From Nissolia schottii (lineage: Eukaryota > Streptophyta > Magnoliopsida > Fabales > Fabaceae): 64,000 nt of DNA. The position numbers and the translations under genes are program-made. Where the stretch lies: positions 86,892 to 150,891 of the forward strand of contig QANU01058774.1 in the NCBI GenBank assembly GCA_003254905.1, read 5' to 3'. Below are positions 10,065-21,800 of this stretch, piece by piece. The notes under the pieces were generated by a model that was not told where the DNA came from, searched no databases, and worked only from the letters and a program-made list of their open reading frames with translations. How positions within the stretch are numbered: position 1 is the first letter of the stretch; the number at the start of each line of letters is the position of its first letter.

Positions 10065-12280
10065 CTAATCCTCTAGAGAAGAATCATTGTTAGGCTTTGT
10101 CTGAAACTCATCCTCAAGCAGTGGGGCCTCCTCCTCAATAATATATGTCCCAACCACCCTGCTACTAGTGTTGAAATGGTTACGGTTGGTACTAGGAAAG
10201 AAGAGTTAAACCTAGTCCAACAAATTCTTGAAAATAGTAACAGTAGACTCGGACCGCATAATCTTAAATCAAATAAACAATTCTTCCATTTCCATGCTCG
10301 AGCACCGCTTCTAGATCTTGAAGGCTCTACTCTAGTAAGCCTCTTCTTAGCCTTCTTAAGTTCTTGTTCGACTCTCTCAACATAGGAAACAACCTCTTAG
10401 GCCTCCTGCTCGGCCTCAGTGACCTCCAAACGAAGGCTCCTTATTTGAGCATCTTTGTGGGTAAAAATTTGCTTAAACATAACAACACAAGAGAGCTACA
10501 TAACCCCACAAAGCCCTAATCCCATCCACTCCCTCACCACCTGCTCTTTCTCAAGGTCTTTCTTCTCATTGGGCTTTAGTAAGCTCTCGAAGTAGTAGCA
10601 AGGATTGAATTTGTCTGACAAGATGGACACCTGAGGATTATCATTAAGGCTAAATGATCCTAGAAGGTCTCCCACTTTGTTTTTCCCACCGGAAGAACCA
10701 ACACGAGAATGCTTGCAAGAGGGAGACACCTGACCCTCCGAACTCGAGGAACTACCATCTAACTCAAAAATTGGGGTATCCTAAACGCCAGGGGCTTCTA
10801 AAGCTCCCGAACCAGCAAGAGCGACAGAATAAGCAACAAAGAGCTCAAAAGTAGTTGATGGCGAATGCTCATGGATCAAATAACTTCTCTCAATACCTCG
10901 TTTCTTTAGGAGAACAACAAGGTTCTTTGGAGCCATCTTACCTACAAGAAGAAAAAAGATCAAAGTATCAGTCACCATGGCAAATAAGTAAGTAATGCAA
11001 GAGAAAGCTACAACATAAAGGAAAGCTAACCAAGATACTTCTTAAACTTAGAACTCTTGAGCTTCAAAAGTGTGACAGGCTTGCGCTTAAAGTGTTTAAC
11101 AGGAAATTTCACCACTTTCTCCTCATACTCGGCTAACACTAATTTTGGAGCATTTTTGGAAACTCAATCCTTATTCCAATAAAGGGGGAAATGGGAGTTC
11201 TGTTGGAGCCTAAAAACTCGCTCTGAACCTCCTTCTTAAAGAAGACTTTTACATAGTGTTATGGACTGGGCCTTTACAGCCCATTCCGCGGAAGGACCTC
11301 ACCCGACCTGCTCAGCTCATCTGAGCTAGGCCTATCTCGAAGGCCCATCCCGTGGAAGAGTTACACCCGGTCTACGCATTCCGCCTATCCGCAGCACAAT
11401 TAGCTCCCATCATGCTTCGGCAAATCTCATAACAGAAACCACGGAGTGACCGAGCAGTTTGTCCGCGGAGACTGAGGCGTGAAACAAGACCTATCATTGG
11501 CATTCGACAGGTACATAAGCAAGGCTAGACACCCAGGTATGACCAGAACTCTAACCCCTCATATTTAGGCACCCATCCTTAACCTCGTCTGACTTTGGCA
11601 TCGGAGTCCTTGCAGGTACCCACCCGTCCGAGACATCCACGGAGCTCCAAGGATCGAAGAGTACCCTTCTGGTACACAAAGTAAGTCTTGAATCCATGGA
11701 ATGACTCCTCAAAAGGAGTAAAAAAGTCTTGATTGGGTGAGACTTCAATGACAACAAGCCCTCTAAAACTTTTGTGGCACTGGTTCCCGCTTGTTGACCC
11801 AAGTAAAACAAACTTAAAAAAAAACATGTGGAGAGCCAGGTATAGCACAAAACCTACACAACTCCTCAAAACCTCTAAGTGTAGCCTAGCCATTGGGGTT
11901 AACCTAGATGGGGACAACATGATAATAGTTAAGGACATACTTCTACAATGGAGTGAAAGGAAGCCTAAAACCGACGCTTGTAAAGGTGGTTGCATACATA
12001 TAGAAGAAGTGATCATCTTCATCCTTGCTGGAGAAGCAAGGTCTCTCCCAATTACTAGGGAGTTACAGCTCATCTATTTTCAGAAAGACCACCGACTGAC
12101 AACTCATTAAAACCCCATTCATCCTTCAATTCCTCAGGTGTCAGCGGGAAGAAAGCTCGTGCAACTCAGGAAAAGCCCATTGGTACAACTTCTCGTTACC
12201 AAGCCTAATAGGGTGATAATCCTCTAATGAAGGGTCGAATTTCCTCACCATACTTACAAAGGAACTACCACAATCTAAGT
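10065..12280 (-). pseudogene. Antisense ORF of the Tat-like element (gypsy-type 'transposase' domain)
   Basis: Minus-strand coding remnants run from about 12150 (TPEELKDEWGFNELS) through DDHFFYMYATTFTSVGFRLPFTP and YYHVVP to a helical C-terminal half (LEVTEAEQEA, VSYVERVEQELKKAKKR), ending SSLED and a stop at 10065. The N-terminal part resembles the Pfam family called 'transposase (putative), gypsy type'; that is recalled, not searched. A segment ending KFKKYLG near 11030 joins GKMAPKNLVV near 10937 across sequence with GT and AG ends, so an intron is plausible. A solo LTR splits the ORF at 11257-11676. Stops and frameshifts show decay. Function in living elements is unknown. Confidence 0.6.
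11257..11676 (+). mobile_element. Solo LTR inside the antisense ORF
   Basis: A 420-bp block starts TGTTATGGACTGGG and ends GGTACA. It is flanked by CATAG (11252-11256) and CAAAG (11677-11681), a likely 5-bp duplication with one change. It contains the LTR-type phrase GAGTCCTTGCAGGTACCCACCCG. Its start resembles the start of the solo LTR at 15493 read on the minus strand (TGTTATGGGC). It is GC-richer than its surroundings. Confidence 0.65.
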
Positions 12281-12354
12281 TAAGGAGTAAAAAAGAAGCT
12301 CAAAAAGTCAGCAAATGAAAAATAAAAATGGCTATGTGGTGATCCCTCTCCGAA

Positions 12355-12600
12355 TAAGGTGGCCGACTGACCCTTCACCTCCTTTAAGCAAACCGACCGA
12401 ACCCCGACTCGAAAATAGTCGATCGGCCCCTTCACCTCCTAAGAGGCCAACCGACCCTACTCCCCCTTCCTAAAATGGTTGACCAACCCTTTCACCTCCC
12501 CCAAAAGGCTAATCAACTGTCATTCCCACACCCGGTCAACCAGCCCACTGGGCCCCACCTCCTAACTGTCGGCCGACCAGCCCTCCTCCCCCTACCCTCC
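12355..12600 (+). repeat. CG-rich imperfect tandem repeat in Gypsy 3' region
   Basis: The phrases CGACTGACCCTTCACCTCC, CCCCTTCACCTCC and CAACCCTTTCACCTCCC recur at intervals of about 40-60 bp, with GGCCGACC-like spacers. It lies between the antisense ORF and the 3' LTR, where Tat/Ogre elements are known to carry variable tandem repeats. Confidence 0.55.
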
Positions 12601-13289
12601 TTTACTTTCTCTCTTTTGTCTCTTCCAAAAAATGGTTTCTCTTTTGTTTATGTCAATAAAGCTTCATTGAACCAAAAATGGTGGAATCAATAGAACCATA
12701 ACTATTACAATAATGACAACTTTAGGGGAAGGAGAGAGCAAAATACAATTTTGAGATCACATATTCATTCATTACAAGCTAACATACAAGATTCAAGGAT
12801 CAACATGCACCATGGGAAAAGAAAATTGAAACTTTCTATTGCATAACTCAAAAGAAAAAAAAACTTTGAGAACAACAATGGAGTTTTAATAAAAAAAAAA
12901 TCTAAAAGTTTAAATTTTTTCTTTGAGTGAGGGGTAAGAGGATGAATCAACAACAAGGAAAGCATCTAAAAAGGAGAAAAAAATCCGAACTTTCACATCA
13001 AATCCATGGAAAAACCAAAATTTGGACATAAAATTGGAAGCTTGGAAGAAGAAAAGAAGGGGCATATGGAAGACTCACTTGGAAAGAGGAAGAACACAAG
13101 AAGAACGACGGTGGTCGGTGGCGCGGCGACAAGTCGGGGGTAGAAGTCTTTGGTGGCCCTATATTCCTTTATGTGAGGATTAAATCCTCCAAGAGTTTGT
13201 AGAAAAGCGAAAATGGAAGAAAGGGGGAGATTAAAAAACTTTAGAAATAAAAAGTCTGAAATAAATAGAGGTAACTTTTGGAGAAAATA

Positions 13290-13860
13290 GACCTAACAAA
13301 GGGTCTTAGCCCACTAAGGAGTAGAAGGAGCTCGCCTCACTTGCTTGTACTCGTTAGCCTAAGATGAGAGCTCCAAGACGCCCACAAGAGAAAAATGTCA
13401 CAACACATGTTTAGGAGAAAGCAACACAATAGGCGTTTTCTAGGCCACGAGCCTAAGACTCTGGACCCAACTCAGCCCAACAAGGACACAGGAGGAAGTG
13501 ACGCCTTCTCCTCCCATAATCAGCAGGCCGCGTAATTAACTCATAGATAAGCGGGGAAAGATAAATGTCCGAGATAAGGGGAAGCAGTTATTCAAATATC
13601 CTATATTCTATCTCTATCTAACCAACCTAGCTCACCTATAAAAGCACATGACCTCAAGTCACTAGGTATCATTCATTCACTCTCTAAAATACTCACAAAA
13701 CTCTTGTGCTTACTTGAACATTGGAGTGTCTTTGCAGGTACACCCTGCCGTCAATTTCTCGCGCACGAGGACCTGCGTTAGAGCTTTTATCAAAGTATTT
13801 TCCTCAACTCTCTACTCGTATTTAGGTAAATTCGTTCCCTATATAAATTACTGTTGAACA
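13290..13860 (+). repeat. 3' LTR of the Tat-like element
   Basis: Aligned by eye with the solo LTR at 15493-16029 (reversed). Shared phrases include GCCCACTNAGGAGTAGAAG, GCCTAAGACTCTGG, TATAAAAGNACATGACCTCA, CTTGTGCTTACTT and CTCTACTCG. A TATA box (CTATAAAAGC) lies near 13637. The right end at 13860 (GAACA) matches the solo LTR end. The left boundary is uncertain. Confidence 0.65.
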
Positions 13861-14097
13861 GTTTATTATAACAATACACGTGATTTTCTTATTGCAGCAA
13901 ACCTACTTCTGCATAGCAAGATAAAGCATTTTGAGCTTGACCTGTATTTTGTTTGAGACAAAGTAATTCATAAGCAACTTTTTTGTCTCTCATATTCCTT
14001 CTTTAGCTCATGTGGTTCCTTCTTTAGCTCAGGTGGTTGACACCTTGACCAAAGCTTTTCCAACATCTTCTTTTAATTATTTCAAAGGTCAAACTCA

Positions 14098-14280
14098 ACC
14101 AATGGAGGTTGGTCCAAGTGGTAAGCATCTTGTTATCGCTTAAGCAAGGTCCCGAGTTTGAGACTTTATGTACGCAGTTATCCCTACTGGGAAACTCACC
14201 CGCCATAGCCAGATGCGCGACCTAGGTCGACCCGGATTAGTCCAGGTTAAGCCTTGGATATCGGGTAGGCAACCTAAAAA
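14098..14280 (+). mobile_element. tRNA-derived SINE, copy 2
   Basis: Same family as the 3192 element, with GGTCCAAGTGGTAAGC, GGTCCCGAGTTTGAGAC and an A-rich end. The flanks at 14084-14097 and 14281-14294 form a 14-bp duplication with two differences. It retains a GACCTAGGTCGACCCGGATTAG segment that is shorter in copy 1. Confidence 0.85.
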
Positions 14281-14294
14281 AAAGGTCGAATTCA

Positions 14295-15119
14295 TTTAAA
14301 TACTCAAAATTTTTGTACTCACATACACATGCTTTAGTCTGATGATAAGGTAATCTATTAGTCATGTCAACGGTTAATAGAAATTTATGAATGTCAATAA
14401 CTTAACCCAAATATTTCTCATGTACCCCAAAATAAATATTTTGGAGAGACCCAAACCAGATCTTTAAAATTTGTCAAAGACCCGAAACATGTTCACCTTC
14501 GCCAAAAGTTGCCAAATACGAGATTAAAGGAGCCGACCCTAGTGGGCTGAGTTGGGTTCGTGACCAACTTGGTTGTGGTAGAATTAGTGAAAGTTAAAAT
14601 AGTGGAGGGACTCTTCAGTAATAAAAATGTTATTGCAATGTTTTACAATTTGATCCCCCCATCTAACATCATTAAGGACACATTAATTAGGTGACTACCA
14701 TTCTCTTAGATATTTAGCAAGGGTTGAGAGAAGAAAAAAGAAGTCTCCAAAAAAAGGAAAAAAGTAGATCTTAAGCAATGAAGCCCATCCATTCTGGCCC
14801 CATCACCATCACCTACATGGTATCGCTGCTCTCGGTAGTGACAAATTCAAAGGAGAAAGATATGCCATAGATGATAGAACCACTGTAAGGAACGTCTAGA
14901 AACAAGATTTGTGTCACGTATAGAGACAAGATCTACGGATCGCAAATAGAAACTAAAGCCGGGAGTTGCCAAATCGAGAGAAGATCTTTGAGTCTCCATT
15001 CATTCGCTTTTGTTGTTATCGTCGATGGGTCGCTGATAGTGCAGTGGTGTTCATCCTTGAGCCACAAATGGTGCTTTGCAACTGCGCGTCGGTGAATGAA
15101 CGAAAGTGCTGGAGAATGT
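14295..15119. other. Intergenic, nothing recognised
   Basis: Mixed-composition sequence between the SINE and a MITE. No gene, LTR or terminal repeat was recognised. Confidence 0.35.
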
Positions 15120-15127
15120 GATTTTCA

Positions 15128-16123
15128 CTAAGAAGCACATGCACTTCCTAAGACGGTCATGTCCCCATGTTTGACACCGACATACGAAGACACTTGTCTG
15201 ACACAAATATTAAACGTATCCAAAAATATCCAAATAAAAAATTAACAATGAGTTGTATCCAAGCATGTCCGAGTTATATCTAAAATTTTTTTGAGCTGTG
15301 TCGGAGTAAAAAATATTTTAAATACTAAATAATTTATAATAATATGAACCTTTAAAAAATTAGCAATTATTGCCATATAAAAATATCTTAAATGTTCCAT
15401 ATATTTTGAAAGGGGTTTAGAAAATATTAAAAATTAGTAGTTTGATATCAATAAAAATATTATGATATTATTATAAATTTTAATTTTATACCTGTTCGCG
15501 AATAATTCGTGTAGGAAACGAAGTTACCTAAACACGAGTAGAGGGTGAGGAAGACGCCTTGACGGGAGCTCGAATGCTTGGACGGAAGCTCCAAGTAGGT
15601 TCCTCTTGAAGAGAGTGTGGCGGCGGGGTGTACCTGTAAAGGCACTCTAACGCATAAGTAAGCACAAGTGTTAGATAAATTCTCTAGGAAGGAAATGAGT
15701 GATACCTGGTGACCTGAGGTCATGTACTTTTATAGATGAGCTAGAATCCTAAGATAGAGATAAAGTGAGGGGAGTCGGTCTAACCGCTCCTCGCGACTAT
15801 CTCCTTTTAGTTTTGTTGGGCCGAACCGGACCCAGAGTCTTAGGCTTGAGACCTTCTCCTCCTCTAGGCGTCGTGAAGCTATCTCCCTTTGGGCCGATAT
15901 GACCAGGTGAGGAGAGTCTCTTCTACTCCTCAGTGGGCTGGGGCTCTTTAAGCCTTTTAGGGTATGTGAGTGTCTCTCCCTCCTTAGAGAGTTAAAGTTC
16001 CTCGGACCCTCGGCCTTTAGCCCATAACAATACCTATATGTGCCTTGTCTGTGTCCTATAAAATTTTGAAATTGATGTGTCACATGTCATGTCGTGTCCT
16101 GTGTTCGTGTCGATGCTTCTTAG
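15128..16123. mobile_element. MITE with CTAAGAAGCA terminal repeats, carrying a nested solo LTR
   Basis: The left end is CTAAGAAGCAC, and the right end reads CTAAGAAGCATC on the other strand. Both subterminal zones are rich in GACAC/GTGTC motifs. The flanks carry GATTTTCA at 15120-15127 and 16124-16131, an 8-bp duplication (9 bp if the next C is counted). Without the nested LTR the element would be about 454 bp. No transposase was seen. Confidence 0.75.
15493..16029 (-). mobile_element. Solo LTR (Tat-like family), nested in a MITE
   Basis: A complete 537-bp LTR flanked by the perfect 5-bp duplication ATACC at 15488-15492 and 16030-16034. Read on the minus strand it begins TGTTATGGGC, has a TATA box (CTATAAAAGT) and ends GCGAACA. 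It shares many phrases with the 3' LTR ending at 13860. Because no internal region remains, it probably arose by recombination between two LTRs after insertion into the MITE. Confidence 0.85.
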
Positions 16124-16132
16124 GATTTTCAC

Positions 16133-17888
16133 TTTAGATCTGCATAAGTTTGTGTTTATTTTTCTAACGGCTTGGCCTTCTTTTAAAAAAATTATATTTC
16201 TTAGATATCTTATTTTATTTACGAAACATTTGTGCAGTCATTAATTGAACCTTGCAAGCATGATTCATCTAGATGTTTTAAATTTGTTCTTTTTTTTTTT
16301 TGTATGTGTGAAGATAAAGTTTTTTTTCTTTGATTATGAGCTTTCTTTAATATTTTTTTTAGCATCCATGGAAAAGGAGTTGAGCTCCACAAAACACCAA
16401 CAAATTATCTTTTATTTTTAAGCTAATCACTCAATTTGCTAATATCAATTAAGTAACCATGTCTTACGGTCTATAATTTTTCTAAATTCAACGTTTGTAA
16501 AATGTGAAATCATAAATCCGTAGCCAAAATGCAAAACCATAATTTTGATATTAAGTTGTTATTGGGTCAAAAACATAAATTCCAACCCAATAATCTCAAC
16601 CCTCCTCCATTCACATTTTAATGGCCACGATGTCTGCACCAACTTGGTCCAAAAACTTACTTCGACCATTGAAGTCTAATATTGAAATTATATGGTTACA
16701 ACTTACAATTTAAATAAGTTTTTGCCCTTTAGGTAATTGTGATTTTTAATTTTGCACTCTATTAATTTTTTCTTGTTTGAATCTTTGTTAAATTTTTTTT
16801 GTTTGATTTTAGTTCTTTACTTTAGGTTAGATCGTTAAAATATGAAGTATTAAACAAAAATTAAAAGAGTTTCAGTGTAATTTGATAAAATTATACTCAA
16901 ATCAATCAAATTGAGTTTAAAGAGTCAAATCAATTCATGGTTCAAATTGATTTGACCATATTGAATAAAAAAAAACCTATTTAATTTTCATATTTTAATA
17001 GTTCAATTTAATGTCAAAGGCTAAAATTAATAAAAAATTATCAATGACTTAAAAAAGAAATTAGTGGGACATAAAATTGAAATTTGATTCATTAAAAATA
17101 AAAAGTTATTTACCCCTAAATAAAACTTACCATGAAAAAGAAAGAAAAAAAATAGGCATTATACCGTGATTGGGACTGCAGGCTTTTTTGCCTTTTACTT
17201 TTGATTTTACCATTCAGATTGAGTGAAATCCATCGATCCCCGGCACGTTCCAATCACATGAGCCCTGCCTGCACTTTTGCACTTATGCATGTCAGTCAGT
17301 ACGATCACCTCTCGTCCACTGACTCAATTCAATTTTTCTCTCCCGCCAATTTAACCGTCTCTCATCCGTGAATTGTACAACTACTAATACAAGCCGAAAT
17401 TAATGCTTTTATACAGCTCTCTATGCTCTATTTTCTCTTTTTCTTTTTTGCTTTATACTGTTTTCTTGAAAAGAAGATGAATGTTATATCACATTAGTTT
17501 TAAGAGTTTTTAATTCTTACGTATTTCTATAATTCAATCAAATCTTTTTAAATATATTACCTTTTAAATAATGAATGAAATAATTAATCATTTTAATTTA
17601 TGTGATAAAATTTAATTGAATGATAATATAAAAAATTTTATACTTTCAATGTATCACAATTAAATTGTAATTTTTTTAAAAATAACATCGAATAAATTTT
17701 TTAAAATTAAAATGTGACATTACTTTAGTCATTTCATACCAAAAATTTAAAATAAGAAAACTGGTTTGTTATATGGTCATTTTATTTAAAATATTGAAAG
17801 GACTAAATGAATATTATAGTTTAATTTTTTTTAAAAGATTTATTTGATGTGAAATAAATTTTATATTTTAACTTTTCTATATTAATTT
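16133..17888. other. AT-rich intergenic, nothing recognised
   Basis: Long AT-rich sequence with short homopolymers. No gene-sized reading frame and no clear terminal repeats were found. Confidence 0.4.
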
Positions 17889-17911
17889 GATATATATATA
17901 TATATATATAA
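17889..17911. repeat. (AT)n microsatellite
   Basis: An uninterrupted TA dinucleotide run of about 20 bases followed by A residues. Confidence 0.9.
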
Positions 17912-17931
17912 AAAAACAATAATGCTAGGTA

Positions 17932-18891
17932 TACACCATTTTTGTTGTTACTATACAATCACTGTATGACGTGCATATGGTGTACAGTTACACTGAGTAC
18001 ACAAAAATTTACATATATATGCACAAAATTTTTCACAAACGGAACCCAATCAACTTAGATCTGCAGCGCATTAAATAGTAAAGCTGTCACACACTCTCTC
18101 TTGTCCCACTCACACTTTAATTGTGTGAACTCATTCTTTATCGTGCACAAACATTTTAAAGTAGATGTACAAACTTTTGAACTAACGTGTACAAATTTTT
18201 CAACATGCAATAACAAAGAATAAGTTGAAAATAAAACAAAAATGGAGAAAAAAAATTTTGGTACTCACGTGCACAAATTTTTGAACGAGAATATACAAAC
18301 TCTTTTACACATATACACAAACTCTTGAACAACTAAAAACAAAAAATATGATGAAAACGAAAACAAACACGAAGAAGAAGACGAAGAAGAAAACTTTTGT
18401 GCTCATGTGCACAAACTTTCTAATAATCATAAACAAATACTATGACAAAAATGAAAATGAAATTGACGATGAAAAAGAAACCTTTGATCCTCACATATAC
18501 AAACTTCTGAATAACCTTACACAAATTTTTCTTTACACATGCATAATTTTCGAACAACCGAAAACAAAAAAAAAATGATAGACACGAAAATGAAAACTCT
18601 AATATTCATAACGTCTTGTGAAAAAGAAAAACTGAAAGAATGAGAAAAAAAATGTTTGTGATAAATGAACAAAAAAATGAAGAAGAAAAAAAATGAGGGG
18701 AGGGTGAGGGGAGAAAAGAGAAGAAAAAAAAGGAAAAGAAGAGGAAGAGGAGGAGGAGGGGCACAAGGGGAGAAGAGAGAAAAAAAATATAGGAAAAGAA
18801 TATGAAGCTAGGAGCATGGGAAGAGCGGGGAGAGGAGAGAGAAAATATGTATTTAATGTGGTGATAAATTAGGGACAACAAAAATGGTGTA
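17932..18891. mobile_element. Putative non-autonomous DNA transposon with 17-bp inverted repeats
   Basis: TACACCATTTTTGTTGT at 17932-17948 is repeated perfectly in inverted orientation at 18875-18891. The 960-bp interior is A-rich and GA-rich and has no transposase. No clear target-site duplication was found, so the superfamily is not assigned. Long frames on the minus strand here are low-complexity Phe/Ser shadows. Confidence 0.5.
18200..18610. repeat. Imperfect tandem repeat, roughly 100-bp unit
   Basis: About four diverged units contain the phrase TGCACAAACTTTTGAAC (variably changed) followed by CAACNNAAAACAAAAA and ATGAAAACGAAAA. They lie inside the inverted-repeat element at 17932-18891. 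Confidence 0.5.
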
Positions 18892-18899
18892 CGTAAAAT

Positions 18900-21800
18900 A
18901 TTTTTGTAAAAAAAAAAAAAACTAGAAACTAAATTGATGTACATATATACATGCATGCATCACCAACATAAATGTTTATTTTTTTTACAATAAAACCCAT
19001 ATTGAATTATAGGGGCGTGCAAGGCCAAACCCGATAGCCTAGTCCGAACCCCAGCTATTTGGACAAAGTTTGACCTAGTTTATGTAAAAATTGTGTTGGA
19101 TAAGTGCAAAATAAAAGTAGTTTAGTTGCTGTAAAAAATAAAACAAATATTAACATAAAGATTTACCTAAGAAATGTAACAATCATTAACACACATAATG
19201 TTTAAGAGAGATCATTTAGACAATCATACAATTCTACCTAAACATTTTTAGTCTTTCAAGGTACGCGGAATTATACGTAACGACTAACATATGTATTTAA
19301 CTCCCACAAAAATAATTCAGGTACGGGGACTGATCTGTTTTCCATCTAACACTATTTTCTCATTCTTTCACGTACTTACTCCTCAGAGTCTTTGCAGGTA
19401 CATCCCAGGAGCTCGGACACCAAAAATTCATCATCCCTTGCATATAATTATGTTTAATCATGTTATATGAGATAAAGACACAAACATTTTGAACAAGTGA
19501 AACCCTCTTCAAACTGATAAAATCCAATTCAGATGTGTTTATCTTTTTCTCTTATAACATGATCAAACATAATTATATATAACATTAGAGGATTCATTTC
19601 CAAATTTAAAACATTCCATAAACTCAAAAATCCAACATAGGATGCCTGATATTTGCACTAATTAATTACCCAGCATGTGCATATATAGCATCGTATCGTG
19701 CTTATTTTAACTTGAGAAGACACTTAAGTAGAGGCTACACATGGGCTCAAGTAGATCTAGCTATACCTGAGAAATCCGACCTGCTTAAATATTTTTAGAT
19801 TGGGTAATCGAGTTAGTTTAGATAAAATTCGATCAAATTGACTTTTAATAATTGACTTTTTAGGTTGGGTAATTGACTTTTTAGGTTGCGGATTTTAAAA
19901 ATGAACCCAACTACTTAACACAATGGTTTGATTAAGTTTTTTATTTTTATTATATTTTATAAATTAAAGTGAGAGAAAAACTCATTCCTATTTTACTATT
20001 TTATTTTATCAAATTTCACCCATCTCAACTCATCAATCACATTTAAACACACATGATTATTATTATTTTCGGGTCTTTTTTCATTCTATTTGTGAATTAT
20101 TATTTTTATTTTTAAAAATAAAAAAAAAACAAGTAATCTAACTACCTGACTCGTTCATAATCGGGTCGCGTTTGATGAAAAAATTGACAAAATTGATCCA
20201 ACCCAACCCAAAAAGATTTGATTGGATTGAGTCTCAAATTTGATCCGTCCTGACTTGACCTGTGTGCACCCTTGACTTAGAGCATGTTTGTGAATTTTAT
20301 CTGGTAAGAAAAAAAATAAAAAAATAAATTGAATATGTGTGAATTAAAATAAATTGATATTTTTTAAAATTTCCTATCATTTATTAAGAAAAACAAGTAA
20401 AGATTCAATCAACAAATATCCTAAAAACATTTATTAATAAACTCAAGGTAGAATAATTTAAAAATTTTAACATGTTAAATGCATTAAACAGCGTGGCTGG
20501 TCAGAACTCAGAAAATGTGATGTGGTGCGCGTGATTGCCATTTTTCTAGTCTAGATTTCATTGTCAGTCGCGAGTGCATGTATTGCACGTGTACACATTT
20601 CACTGCTCACATCATACACGTGTCATCATCCTGTTCGTCTCCCGATGTTTTATTTTTATAAACATTTTATTTTATTCAAAATTTTAAAAACTTTCTGGTT
20701 TCTGATAATTGTGGGGAAGATCGAAGCACAATGTTGGATTTCTTTTTTCCTTTTACAAAGTTTGACTCAGTTTCGTCACGTGCAGATAACGACAACAAGG
20801 CGGTTCCCTAAATTCTTATCTATGGCGTTCAGGTAGTTTACAACATATGCAAAAGTTTGGAAAAAAAAAAAAAAAACAAAAAACATTTGCAAAAGTACAT
20901 GAACTTTCTTTCTAATTTCTTTTCCTTCCTTTTGATTACCGCGAAACAACGTGTCTGATATAGGAAAGATAGCGAGAAAAAAAAATACGAAAATTAATTC
21001 TAACTACACAATATAAATATTTTGGGTGGTATAGAAAAGGCGCATGCTTTCATGCCTTCCTTACTCGATCATTAAACAATAACATGTAAACGAAGATGTG
21101 GATGAAGATACCGATAAAATATGAATAATATTTTTATTGTTGTGATGTTCTTATAATTTTTAAATATATAAAAACAGTTAAGAGTGGTATGATAGTAAAT
21201 TAATTTTTAAAAATAAAAAGTCATTAATTAATTTAAAGGCAAATCAAAATGTAATCCTAATTTCTAACTAAATTTTTTGATAATTTTCAATTCCTAATTG
21301 TAACTCTAACAAATTCAAATTCTTGAGTGTATATATGAGCACTCCCAATTATCTATCAATATTTCCCACTAAATTGCCCTCCTGTAATAACTTTATTCAA
21401 ATTACGCTTAATTAATTATATTTATTCATTATTTTTTTTGTGCACTATTCCTTACATTTTAAATAAATTATTAGCGATTTTCTAAATGTATATGCCAAAA
21501 CTCTTGATTCTTTTATTCTTTATCAAATTGATAAAATTTATTAAACTTAAAGTTGAGTTTTTACGTAGATACGCTTCTTATTTTTATTTTATTTTATTCC
21601 TTTTTTGTATATAACATTATGGAATATTTTGTCATTATTGAAGCCACAAGATATTATAACTTCTTAATAAACATAAAAAAAATATCTCTTTTTTTTGTGA
21701 ATTAAATAATTTATAAATATTTAGAGAAATGTTCTATTGCGTTACAAACATTTGTATGTTAATTTCGATGCATATAATAAGTAACTCCGTAGAATTAATT

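Larger units (their letters stand above)
6710..13860 (+). mobile_element. Decayed Ty3/Gypsy element, Tat-like, with antisense ORF
   Basis: The layout from left to right is: degenerate gag and protease on the plus strand (about 7000-9210), little or no remaining pol, an antisense ORF on the minus strand (about 12280-10065), a CG-rich imperfect tandem repeat (about 12355-12600), and a 3' LTR ending ...GAACA at 13860. An antisense ORF before the 3' LTR and tandem repeats in the 3' untranslated zone are both known traits of the Tat/Ogre group. No matching 5' LTR was recognised, so the element is probably truncated on the left. It is interrupted by a MITE (8515-9099) and a solo LTR (11257-11676). 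Confidence 0.65.

Noticed and set aside
18599..18956. Overlapping minus-strand frames of 72 and 116 residues
   Set aside because: Low-complexity Phe/Ser/Leu translations of a GA-rich tract within a repeat.
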